A stretch of DNA of 64,000 nt. Source: Nageia nagi (lineage: Eukaryota; Pinophyta). Below, one piece after another: positions 46,501-56,570 of the stretch; position 1 is the first letter of the stretch, and every line of letters begins with the position of its first letter. A program made the translations under genes and the position numbers. Under the pieces are notes generated by a model. It saw nothing but the letters and a program-made list of their open reading frames with translations. It was not told where the DNA came from and did not search any database. The DNA lies in assembly GCA_050084985.1 (NCBI GenBank), contig JBITNC010000001.1, positions 197,160,001 through 197,224,000 of the forward strand. Direction: 5' to 3'.

Positions 46501-47426
46501 TTCATAACCTCTCGGTGAAGTTTAACATATTTTTTGGATTAGTATTCTCTATAATATATGAAAAATTAGGAATAATATTATCTTTGGGAGATAAGAGGAT
46601 TCAACCTCTTTCTCTCTTGCTGATAAGTACTCTATATTTTTTGACTCATGGTTGCATATTATGTTTCAAGTTGAAAAAGTGACCATGTAAGTGCAACATT
46701 TATAGAATTTGCTTAACCATTGGGGGAATGCTCTCTGTACTCTCATTCATGTTTCAGTATAGGTTGCTCCTCCACTATTAGAGCGATCTTAGAGTAAAGG
46801 AGGCTATGATCATTTTTGCTCCTACATTCACAATCCTAACCATCATCCATATAATGCACACAATTTAGCTCCTTCATCGTAGCATCATTAGTCTCATCCC
46901 CCATAGAATCCTCACCATATGCAACAAGAAATTTTGGTTGGTATGATGTTCAACTTTTGTATAAATAGTAGATGGGATGTTTATCCCTTTGTGTCTACTC
47001 ACGTGGTGGGTTAGGGAGATGAGTCACAACCTAGGTCTCATGAGCTTCCAATGAATGATAAGTGTGCCTACATTGAAGGAGGGAAAGTTAATAATGGAGC
47101 TACCAATAATAATGACTGGAATGTCATGTATGATGATAATGGGGATGGGAGCATATGAAATTTGTTCATAACTTCTTCCCACCTCACTTTGATGTCTAAA
47201 TAATATTAAATGCTTGCTAGTTGGTTGGTTGGACTTTAAGATGTTTGTTGATGGTAACAATTTCTCTTAATAGTCATGGTTTTTTTATTCATTAGTATTC
47301 TTTGAAAAGTTGAAAATTTTGTATTATTGGTAGTATGTTATACATGGTGTGGAAATTCCACTCACCCTTTTTATATGAAGAAAGTTTATTAATATAATAG
47401 AAAGGCTTTTTCATTTAAAAAAAAAA

Positions 47427-49499
47427 CATATATATATATATAAATTATACCATAGCTAGGCAGCTCTTCCTTAGGCTATATCAACTATAGGTGATTGTTG
47501 AGTTTCCCCTCTTTACATATCTTCATGGAGCTAAAGCTTTGTGGTGCACTCTTCCCTATAGGTTGAACCTATTTTCCAACCCATTCGCACTATTCCTCCA
47601 TGATGGTCCTCATCTTGTTTCCTACTATTAAAAGCTACCTCTATGGTACTACCAAACATCATCACTTTCCCCTTCATACTAATGCACCTCCTCTAAAATA
47701 TTTGATAATATTCTTTCAACTCATCATACCACCTCTACAACCTTTGACAACATTCTTCTACAAACTTTAACAATATTCTTTCATCAACTTCTACAACCTT
47801 TGCCATCATTCTTCTAACTTATGCCACCATGGGTGCTCTAAAAGATGGTATGGACATCAATCAAAGATTTGTTGTAAATTAATTTTACAGCATAAGTACC
47901 CTGATAGACTTATATAAGTAGCCACTCACAACTTCACTAGTTGTTTGCTGTATCACTGCCCCTCCATGCTATCATTCTATAAGCACCCTCATTTTAGGCT
48001 TGCACCCTCTCAACCACCTGCATCGTTATTTGTACCACTTCCCTCATTTACCTAGCCTCCTCTATCATTGGACCACCTCCTCTAAACACCTGTGTTACAT
48101 AATATGTCCCTAATCAAGTGTATAGAATTAAATTTGTCTTCTACAAACTTAAATTAAATTTGTCCTTAACATTTATTTTTCAACTGCAATAGTGGACACC
48201 ACTTGCAAGAATAGCAAGTGAAATAAATTTATTTCTTTGATAGTACATATGTAGTTGGTAATCCTTTTTTTTCAAATGTTTAATTACCAATTTTTTTTAT
48301 ATTGTAAGTTTTTATTTTTAAAGGGGAAAGTTTTTTTTTTTTAATAAAAAAGCTTTATTATGAAGGGGAAATGTTTTTCCTTCAATTGTAAAAAAAGGGA
48401 GACCTCATATTATGTTTAAATCCTTTCTTAAATAAAAAATGGGGAGATATATATAATAAGATCGAAATATATTTTTTTTAAAATAGGGGGAGTGAATTTC
48501 TTTTTTACAATAGCATTTTTTTTAAAGTAAGTTTTTAAAATAAAATAAAAAAATGAAAGGGGGAATGATGCTATTGTATAAAAAAATTAATGATGAATTT
48601 GTTTTCCTCTCTTGTCCTATCCTTGTTCTTGAAAATGCAAATAGGAGTGTTTGTGATGTCTTCTAGGCATAGGAAAGTAAGGAGTCCTATTGCAAGAATG
48701 AAGATACTTGATAAGAAGGTGGGAAAGCTTTGGAAGAAAACAAGGAAGAAAGAATTTGAAGATAAAAATACAAAAATGGTCAATCCTTTTAAGACAAAGG
48801 AATGAAATTATAGCTCGCATGCTTCACTTTCAAACTCGCTATATAGTGGGCTCCAATGCTTTTATGACTAAAGAAGTGACTCTTGCTCTTGAAATAAATC
48901 TTCCCTAATCAAGTTGGTGTTAATTAACCTTGAGTTTATGATAAGTTGTTAATACTTGTGTTTATATTAAGCATGTTGAAAAGCTCCTAGAGCCTTTATA
49001 TGTAACTAACCCAAAAACTAATGAAACTACTAACCCCTTATTGTATGGTTGTCCTTATTTTATGATTAATCAATAATTGCTCAAATTAAGCTAACTCAAT
49101 GGTAACATTATGCACTAAATTCAAATACTAACTACAAACACTAATCCCAAATGCTAACTATAATTGTAGATTAAGGCTTACTAACGTTCAATATACATAA
49201 TGTTAAATAAAATGTACTAATATGAATTACATTCTTCTAACACTAACTTACAAATTACTAACCCAAACAAAGCTACTAACATACAACTTGTCAATTTTTT
49301 AATTTATACAAATTTGTACAAGTTTCTTTCAATTGCAACAATATTAAACATGATTAGTTTTTATTGTTTGGTTACTGGTAATTGTTATGATAATTGGTTC
49401 AATACTTTATGGTTAGTTAAATGTTTGTTAGTTACATGGTTGAAAAATTGTATGTTGTTGCTTCTTCTGCTTTAATCAATTAAACTTTCTTTTGTAAAA
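47427..49499 (+). other. leader region of copia B, including unassigned sequence
   Basis: From the LINE tail a short TA tract is followed by sequence I cannot assign (47450-48120), with repeated CTACAACCTTTG and ATTCTTCTA motifs. From 48230 to 48560 G-rich runs and poly(T) alternate, as in the leader of copia A. Short frames at 48590-48908 have no known relatives. From 48990 to 49290 the hexamer ACTAAC occurs seven times. Gag begins at 49500. No primer-binding site is found. Confidence 0.45.
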
Positions 49500-50528
49500 A
49501 TGGGAGATTCCTTTGCACCTAAGAATATCCTTGATGGTTCCAACTATAATATTTGGGAACCAAGGATGAAAGCGGAGCTTCAAGCACACAAACTTTGGCA
49601 AACCATGAGTGAAAATCAAGTCACCCCAATAGAAGTTAAAGCATTGGAGTTATATAATAATAAGAATGAGTTTGTAACTTCTATGATGTTTAGGGTATTT
49701 TTAGATGAAGTTCTCCTCATGATTTCATCTTTAACATCTGTCAAAGAAGATTGGGATAGGATTAAGAATATCTACCTTGGGTCTAAGTTTTCAAGAAGGT
49801 TCACCATCCTTCAAAAACTCTTGCAATCTTGTAAAGAGGATTATGAATGTGTGGAAATCTACTTGAATAAGATTATGGATCTTAGGACTCAACTTGTAAG
49901 TTGTGGGTGTAATTGAATCAATGATAAATTCATGGTGTTCATCATCTTGCAAAGCCTCTCAACTAAGTTTAGTCATTTTGTGACTATGATTGAGATTATG
50001 CTTGATAATAAAGAGGAAGTATTCTCTATAGAGAATCTTTCTAGACTCCTCTTGAAGCATGAAAAGAGCATAAACAAGAAGGTGTTGATTTCTTCTCCAA
50101 AGGAGCAAAATATTGCTTTGGGTGCAACTAAGTCAACTCACTTCAATAAGAAGTTCAAAAATCATAAGAAGACTCCTCATGCTTATCCTAGGAGAAATCC
50201 AAAGAAGTATGGAAACAATCATGATCACAAAGGTGATTCAAACAAACCTCATATTGCTAAGAAAATGTTTGATGGAAATTGTAACTTTTGTGGTATCTAT
50301 GATCACAAAGAACATCATTACTTCAAGAAAAAGAGGGAGGAAAATGGCAAAGGCAAAGTTAATGTGAATAACTTCAAAGGAAAGAAGAAGCAAAGTGCTC
50401 ATGTTTGTGCTCTTTATTCCAAGTCTCATACTTTTTCAAATGATTGGGTAATGGATTCTGGTTTCATTAATCATATGAGCTTTGAAAGAAATACGTTTGA
50501 AAACTTTCACATAGGAAATATGTGGTAG
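49500..50528 (+). pseudogene. copia B gag and protease start, the best-preserved gag here
   Basis: The ATG at 49500 starts MGDSFAPKNILDGSNYNIWE. The frame is open to 49916 with DWDRIKNIYLGSKFSRRFTI and YLNKIMDLRTQLVSCGCN, then a stop (Trp expected). It is open again at 49932-50528 with KEEVFSIENLSRLLLKHEKS and a basic linker. The zinc knuckle reads CNFCGIYDHKEHHY, so the last Cys is Tyr. Near the end DWVMDSGFINHM is the start of the protease active site, with DSG kept and the following Ala replaced by Phe. Only two or three lesions in about 340 codons separate it from an open gag. Confidence 0.88.
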
Positions 50529-51640
50529 TAATAGTAGATAACTCTATGCTAGAAGTTTAAGGGATTGGAAGCCTCTTGATGCATGGAAAGGTGATTGAGT
50601 ATGTATTTTTCATGCTTAAGTTAGGGATGAATCTTTTTGTAATTATTAAAATTTCAAGAAAGGGATATACCTTTGAGTTTAATTCAAAATATTAGAGTTT
50701 CAAGAAACAATTTGCCACCTTGATAAAAGGATTAGTTAAGAATGGCCTTTACATAGTTGATCAAGTGCCTACTAAGTTGTGCCTTGACTCAAATGTTTGT
50801 TGTAAAGGTGACCTTTGGCATCAACACTTATGCCACCTAAACCACAAGAGTATTCAAATCATGGAGGGTCAAGATATTATGAAAGGATTGCCTCCTATAT
50901 CACCCTCCATTGGCCTTTGTGAAAATTGCATCTTAGGGAAGATGAAAAGGCAAAAAGCTAAGAAGAACAAGGTAACTAGGGCATATCAACATCTCCAATT
51001 TATACACTCAAACTTGATGGGTCCTTTTCAAACTAATTCACTTAGAGGGGCATCTTATATCCTTACATTTATTGATGGGTTTAGTAGGATTACTTTTGGG
51101 TATCTACTAAAGCATAAAGATCAAACCTTTGATATGCTTAAGGAATTCATGGCCTTAGTTGAAAATCAGACCAATCTAAAGATCAAGATGTTAAGGTCAA
51201 ATAATGGAGGTGAATACATTAGCAATGAGTTCAATGATTTTTGTGCAAAGCATGGGATCAACAGGTAATTTACAATCCCTTATACTTCATAACAAAATGG
51301 TGTTGATGAAAGGAAAAATAAGACTATAATAGAGATGTTTAGATGCATGATGGGCAATCTTCCTAAGTTTTTATGTGGTGAAGTTGTGAGAACTACTATC
51401 TACACCTTGAATAGGTGTCCCACAAAAGCAATTGAAGGGAAAACTCCATACAAGGCATGGATAGGAAAGAAACTTGATATCTCACATCTAAGGGTCTTTG
51501 GATGTGAAGCATTTTGCTTCATTATTTATGATAAAAGAAAGAAGTTGAATAATAAGTAAAAAATGCATCTTTGTAGGATATGATAGTCAACATAGAGGGT
51601 ATAAGCTCTGCTCTCCTTGAGTAAAAGTAATTATTATTTC
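50529..51640 (+). pseudogene. copia B integrase, degraded
   Basis: After the remaining protease in broken frames, the open frame 50720-51268 reads LWHQHLCHLNHKSIQIM and LCENCILGKM, the intact HHCC zinc site. The first catalytic position is Asn (IHSNLMGP), and so is the second (LRSNNGGEY). ILTFIDGFSRITFGYL is preserved. After a stop, the Glu position reads Glu (QNGVDERKN). The post-core frame 51335-51559 has IYTLNRCPTKAIEGKTPY and HLRVFGCEAFCFI, and CIFVGYDSQHRGYKL follows a frameshift. Both catalytic Asp residues are lost. Confidence 0.88.
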
Positions 51641-51657
51641 AAGAAATATCAAGTTCA

Positions 51658-52097
51658 ATGAGGTTCTTAATGACTCTTCTTCAAGTTAAATCTTTAAAGA
51701 CTCTTTCAAAAGTTCCTAAGTGGTTGGATATCTCTTCAGATAAGTCATCTCAAGATCAAAATTCTCCAACTCAAAGGATTACTAAAACCATGACTTTGAA
51801 TAAGTCTCTCCTTACTAAAATCAATAATCATAATGAGCCTTCAAACTTTAAGGAGACATCTAAACATGCTTGTTGGATGGATGCTATGAAGTTGGAATAT
51901 GAGATGCTTAGGAGAAATGAAACTTGGGACTTAGTTCCATACTCATCTGTAAAGAATGTAATTAGGAACAAGTGGATTTATAAGATCAAGTATGATTTAG
52001 AAAGTAAAATTAAGAAATGTAAAGCAAGGTTGGTGGTTAAGGGTTTCACTCAAAATTATGGAGTTGATTATGAGGAAACCTTTGTCCCAGTAGCAAA
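51658..52097 (+). pseudogene. copia B reverse transcriptase, first part
   Basis: The open frame has CWMDAMKLEYEMLRRNETWD, NKWIYKIKYDLESKIKKCKA and KGFTQNYGVDYEETFVPVA. It is cut after GTAGCAAA by the solo LTR. The last five bases before it, GCAAA (52093-52097), are the left target duplication. The reverse transcriptase resumes at 53202. Confidence 0.88.
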
Positions 52098-53201
52098 TGA
52101 TTTGAAATGGATCCTGTTGTTATAAAAAGGGTGAAAATTCAAGTTCTTATTTTTATTTATTTTATTACATCATGTTGTATATCCCATCATCCTCTTATTA
52201 ACACTTTTTACGGTTCATGAAATCGACTCTGTGATCAAAAGTTACTACATTTTGGAACTTTACAATTTTTTTAATGAAAATAAGGGTTTTTTGGAGGCTA
52301 GATTATTAGGTGCCATTTTGGAGGCTAGATTACGAGGGGTTGTTTTAGAGGCCAGATTGTGAGGGGCCATTTTGGAGGCATGTTAGTGCAAGGGGGCATT
52401 TTTGAGGCCTGATAACATATTTAAACTATTTCTTTAAAGATTTGTTAGCTACCAAGTGGCACCTTTTAATTAAATCCACCTAGCATTTGATATATTAGAA
52501 TGTATAAAGCTATTTAGATTTATTTTATTGGTTATTAGTCTATTTTTGGGCTGAGTGTTATTTTCAAGCATGTACATTCTAGAGAGCATGTAATTTGCTA
52601 TTTAAAAGCCAACATTAGGAGATTGGCTTACTAGAATCTCATCAAATTTGAACTACATCTAGATGAGGATAATGGGTATCCAAAAATACCATTTTTTATT
52701 ATTACTCCTAAATTGTAACACTCCAAACTTAGCCTATAAATTTTGATAAAAGGAGGCAAGTTAGAAGTGTTCGAGGAGTTCTTCACTTTTGAGAAAATTT
52801 ACAAATTACAAGCACGAGTATAGACTTGCAAGCCATAGAGGTGCAAGAAGGCTATCATTTTCTATGTGTTGATCCTAATAAGAGAAAGCAAGTAAGAGAA
52901 GAAAAGTGGAGTTAGATCCTAGAAGGCCATTGTAAACCTGCATCACTACCATAATCAAAGAGGAGCAAATTGCAAAAAGTCATCTCATATTGATATGAAC
53001 CTAGGTAATTTTCTTATGTTCTTGTATGGTGTGATTGATTTCTCTCTTAGCTAGTTGATAATTTTTTATTTTAGCAATTTACAATTAGAGATTGAAATTG
53101 CTTAATATTTGACTTAGATTGAAAGTAGAATTTTATATTCTACAAGCACTTAAGAAATTTAAGTGTGAGTATCTAGATTTCCTTAAGGGGATTACAAATT
53201 A
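52098..53201 (+). repeat. solo LTR inserted in the copia B reverse transcriptase
   Basis: The 1104-bp segment starts TGATTTG and ends CAAATTA. The ends are inverted repeats with one mismatch, consistent with a TG...CA LTR whose last C has mutated. GCAAA flanks it on both sides (52093-52097 and 53202-53206), and the RT reading continues across. It has no coding sequence, primer site or polypurine tract, so I read it as a solo LTR. The orientation is uncertain. No other copy is in the window. A 27-bp minisatellite lies inside. Confidence 0.85.
52289..52412 (+). repeat. 27-bp minisatellite in the solo LTR, about 4.5 units
   Basis: Units begin at 52289, 52316, 52343 and 52370, exactly 27 bp apart, with a partial unit near 52399. 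The core is TTTTGGAGGC(T/C)AGATT followed by a G-rich end (GAGGGGCCA). Confidence 0.88.
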
Positions 53202-53780
53202 GCAAAGATGGCTACAATTATATTGATCCTTGCCATTTTAATAGCTCAAGGTAGGAAGGTACTTCAACTTGATGTAAAGAGTGCATTTCTCAATGGTGAT
53301 TTAGATGTTGAAATCTTCATAAGTCAACAATAAGGGTTTATTATGCAAAGAAAAGAGTCTCATGTATGCAAGCTAAAGAAATCTTTGTATGGACTTAAAA
53401 AAGCACCAAGAGCATGGTATAAGAAGATTTTAGGGTATTTTGGGACTCTTGGGTTCTCAAATGCTACTCAAATTCATATCTTTTTATGCTTAATAAAGGA
53501 AAATACTTGATCTTAATTCTTCTCTATGTGGATGATCTTTTGATCACAGAAAATAATATGGTGATCATAAATGAGTTTGTAACCAAAATTAAGGTAGAAT
53601 ATGAAATGATTGATCTTGGTCTCTTGTACTAATACCTTAGTATGCAAGTGTATCAATGTAAGGATTGTACCTACCTTAGTCAATCCAAATACATCTCAGA
53701 TATTTTGCAGAAGTTTGGTATGGAAGAGTTTAAGAAGTTTGGTGCGTAAGAGTATAAGTCTATGGCTATTCATGTTGCTC
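53202..53780 (+). pseudogene. copia B reverse transcriptase, second part
   Basis: It resumes with KMATIILILAILIAQG, then LDVKSAFLNGDLDVEIFISQ, KLKKSLYGLKKAPRAWYKK and, after a frameshift, LLYVDDLLITENN with YVDD intact. LGLLY-stop-YLSMQVYQCKDCTYLSQ and FGMEEFKKF follow; the last block is locally duplicated (AGAAGTTTGGTATGGAAGAG, then AGAAGTTTGGTGCGTAAGAG). Stops and frameshifts inactivate it. Confidence 0.86.
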
Positions 53781-54545
53781 TTGAAATAAAGCTTGAGATT
53801 AGCCTAAACTCTTAGTTGGAAAATGTTATAGAGTACATGTAGCTTATTGTTAGTCTTCTTTATTTAATCATCTCTAAGTCAGATATTGCCTATGCAGTGA
53901 ATTTGATGGTAAGGTTTATGCATAAGCCTTATGTTGAGCATATTCATGCTACTAAGAATATTTTGATATATATTATAGGTGCAAAGGATATCACCCTTAA
54001 GTTTACAAGTTGCCTACTTTTATTCTCTCAAGGTTCTAATATTCTAATTATGGGAGTGATAGAGATGACATAAAATCCACTTCTATGTATGTGTTTAATA
54101 TCGGATCAAGTGCTATCTCTTCATATTCTAAGAAGCAACCTACATTCACTCTATATAACATAAAAGAAGAATATAGAGCTATGATTATTGTAGCCTAAGA
54201 AGTGATTTGTCTTAGGCATATTCTGAAAGAAATTGGATATGCACAAGTTGGTTCATCTCTAATATATTCAGATAATCAGTATGCCATTGCTTTGGTCAAA
54301 AACCTTATGTTTCATTGGAGAATAAAACACATCAAAATCTAAGCACATTTTATTTATAATATCAGATTCGTTATCTAAATGGATGCGAAATGAAACTGAT
54401 CCCCTTTGAATTGATTTTCTTATAGCTTTAGTATTATCCATCGAATAAAAACTTTATTGATTTGTTCATGAAGCCCCTTTGATACACTCAATTCTGCAAG
54501 CTTCATGGGTCTCTTGGGATGGTGAAGTTACCCTCAAGGGGGAGT
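53781..54545 (+). pseudogene. copia B RNase H, degraded, with a foreign patch
   Basis: Shifting frames give SLLYLIISKSDIAYAVNLMV, HKPYVEHIHATKNI, the SDRDDIKSTSMYVFNIGSSA block near 54058, VICLRHILKEIGYAQVGSSL, SDNQYAIALVKNLMFHW and FIDLFMKPL. It ends with PSRGSGV and the CCTCAAGGGGGAGTGGAG purine tract. At 54351-54426 about 35 bp of normal sequence are replaced by about 75 bp of unrelated DNA. Confidence 0.8.
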
Positions 54546-54647
54546 GGAGTTTGAATTATTGTTGAATTCATTTTTAGTGATGATTAATTCACCCCTACAA
54601 GGATCTTTTGGTTGTATAGTGTTGATCTTTGTGTACACTTTTATTTT

Positions 54648-54815
54648 TTGTTCTCCATGTGTGAGGAACTAGTATATGCATGTTGGCATTATTTAGTTAT
54701 CCACATGAGATGAACTTATTTGTACACTTCTTAAACTATTTAGTTATCCATGTATGAGGAACTAGTATGTGCATGTTGGTACTATTTAGTTTTCCATGTG
54801 TGAGAAACTAGTACT
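54648..54815 (+). repeat. tandem repeats in the 3' UTR of copia B
   Basis: Four diverged units near 54650, 54700, 54740 and 54785 share TTTAGTT(A/T)TCCA(T/C)(G/A)T(G/A), then GAGGAACTAGTAT and GCATGTTGG(C/T)A. They match the repeat core of copies A, C and D. Confidence 0.73.
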
Positions 54816-55331
54816 TACATAATTAAATATATATCCTATTTTTTTATAATGATGATCAACATATGTGTTTTCTATACAACAGGTGACTATGAGTTTATGT
54901 GGCATATTTGCGATGAATTATAATGCACCATTTGATTAGTATATGGATGGTATTATTTGATTCATTTATCTTATGTTGATATAAATGTATGATTCATCTA
55001 ACTGATCTTGTGTATGAGTTGCTTGTAGCTTGTAGATTTCTTGTTGAGATTTCAAGTTACTTACTTCAAGTATGTAGGCTCATGGAGGCTCATCATGTCA
55101 ATTTCTTGTTGAATACTACTTCTTGTACATTAAAACCATTTAAGGTTGATGGTTATTGTATTATAAACCATTTGTTAAAATGGTTAAGTAGTTGAGCCTT
55201 ATCTAGGATTTTTTACTTCTCAAGATGTAAAGTTCTTATCTTTGATTGTATCTATTATGGAGGAGAACTCTCTTACTATCTCTCTCTATCTATCTTCTCT
55301 ACTTTCTACCTAATATTGCATTATGGGGGAG

Positions 55332-55812
55332 TATTAGAATTTCTAATGCATTATTGTTTGGTATCTAAAATGTAACTCACTTATTTAATTCATCTAAATA
55401 TTTAAAGGTATTTATAAATACCTTTTTAGTATTTAGAAAAATAAATAAGTGCAACTTGACCATTCTTACCTCATGTAAAACTTGAGTAAAAAGGTGAGTT
55501 GATGTGGGATTATCTCATATAAATAGAGGGCTTGAACTTGTTGTAAAGCACACTTGAATAGAGAAAAGTTATGCTCATACTTTGTAGGTTTATAGGATGA
55601 TAGAGAGGTTGTTAGCATTGTAAGAATTATCTTTGAGACATAAAAATATTGAGTTAAAGTGGAGTATTCTCAACTTGAGAGGAACCTATATACTTTCTAG
55701 TGTCACCTTGTGAATGTGAGTGTGTTTATGTTCTTATAGTTTGATTTTCACTGTGGCTAAGAAGATGATACTTCAAGGTTATTTTTGGGTAAAGGATATT
55801 CTTCTCCTTTCA
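55332..55812 (+). repeat. 3' LTR of copia B
   Basis: It begins TATTAGAATTTC (TG changed to TA) after the purine tract ATGGGGGAG and ends TTCTCCTTTCA. The TATA box TATAAATA is at 55518-55525. It matches both parts of the 5' LTR. TSD AAAAC follows at 55813-55817. Confidence 0.88.
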
Positions 55813-55840
55813 AAAACACTATAAAAATGGGAACATTACA
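55813..55840 (-). repeat. left LTR of gypsy X, piece 3
   Basis: AAAACACTATAAAAATGGGA then ACATTACA matches the last 28 bases of the right LTR (60511-60538). On the minus strand it is the LTR start TGTAATGTTCCC. The adjoining bases are a polypurine tract on the minus strand (AGGAAGGGTGGATT). Confidence 0.85.
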
Positions 55841-55899
55841 AATCCACCCTTCCTAAATTGATTATCCCTAAGTAATTTGGAACATCCATAGTTGTAGTA

Positions 55900-56570
55900 G
55901 AGTCTTCTTGATCCTTTCTTCCTTCATCATAGTTGATACAAGAATCAACAAACTCTAGCTTCTTGTTTGGTCCAATCATATTGCCTTTGGTGTGCAAGTC
56001 AAGATTTTATGCTACTACCAAATGTTGCCCATGCCTAATCTCAACATTCGTAATGATTATCTTTTGCTCCTTGAAAGAGAAGCTTACTTCCTATTGATGG
56101 AAGTCTATTTGTATATGACCTAAAGGATACATCCATTGTTCTCCAAGCATTACTTGTTGTAAGTCATCTTGGGGAAAGATATAAAATTCATCCTAAAGGA
56201 TTTAGTTTCCTATTTTGATGCTAAGTCTTATTTTCCTATTACATGTGTAGTGCCCATTAGCATCTATGAAATATAGTACATCCACAACCTTTGTTGGGGG
56301 GTGTTTCCTTATTACAAAACCTAAATCAATGAAGCTTCTTGTGGCTCCATTGTCAATTATGATGATAACCTCTTCTCTAACTACTTCTCCTTTAATTTTG
56401 ATAGAGCTATAATGTGGGTATAAGCTATCTCTCCCCTCCATCATTTGTATGTTTGAAATTATTCCTAAAAAAGGATGACTTTGTTTTGATGGATTGAGTT
56501 GTTGTGATGCCCTATTTTCTTTGCAACCTTTAGCATGTGCCAAAGTCCTTTTATGAGACTAAACTTAATT
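55900..56570 (-). pseudogene. gypsy X protease
   Basis: The open minus frame 56543-56202 has VIIIIDNGATRSFIDLGFVI, the aspartic protease active site (D(S/T)GA expected, here DNGA) with its following strand. VLYFIDANGHYTCNRKIRL comes next. After the stop at 56202 the reading continues LQDEFYIFPQDDLQQVMLGE and QWMYPLGHIQIDFHQ, the rest of a gypsy protease. It would process Gag. The Asn in the motif and the stop suggest inactivity. No reverse transcriptase follows before the LTR at 55840. Confidence 0.84.

Larger units (their letters stand above)
42900..47426 (+). mobile_element. L1-type LINE, 5'-truncated, with poly(A) tail
   Basis: ORF2 pieces run in the plus direction: endonuclease (43.0-43.6 kb), reverse transcriptase (43.8-45.3 kb) and a zinc-binding zf-RVT domain (46.3-46.5 kb). 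A ~0.9-kb 3' tail follows, ending AGTTTATTAATATAATAGAA and ten A residues at 47417-47426. No ORF1 precedes it, so it appears 5'-truncated. The 5' edge is not sharp and I could not find a target duplication. It interrupts copia B between LTR and gag. Many stops and frameshifts show it is old. Confidence 0.8.
33927..55812 (+). mobile_element. copia element B, with three further insertions
   Basis: The 5' LTR begins TGTTAAAAATTCTAATGC at 33927 and the 3' LTR ends CTCCTTTCA at 55812. Flanks AAAAT (33922-33926) and AAAAC (55813-55817) are a target duplication with one change. Between them lie gag, protease, integrase, reverse transcriptase and RNase H of the same family as A, C and D. Three elements have entered B: gypsy Y in the 5' LTR (34165-42280), an L1-type LINE (about 42.9-47.4 kb) and a solo LTR in the reverse transcriptase (52098-53201). 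The end of the 5' LTR and the primer site are not recognisable. Confidence 0.87.

Noticed and set aside
48571-48908. Overlapping frames of 66-71 codons in the copia B leader as an accessory gene
   Set aside because: There are frames on both strands, no counterpart in the leaders of A or C, and a basic composition without motifs.
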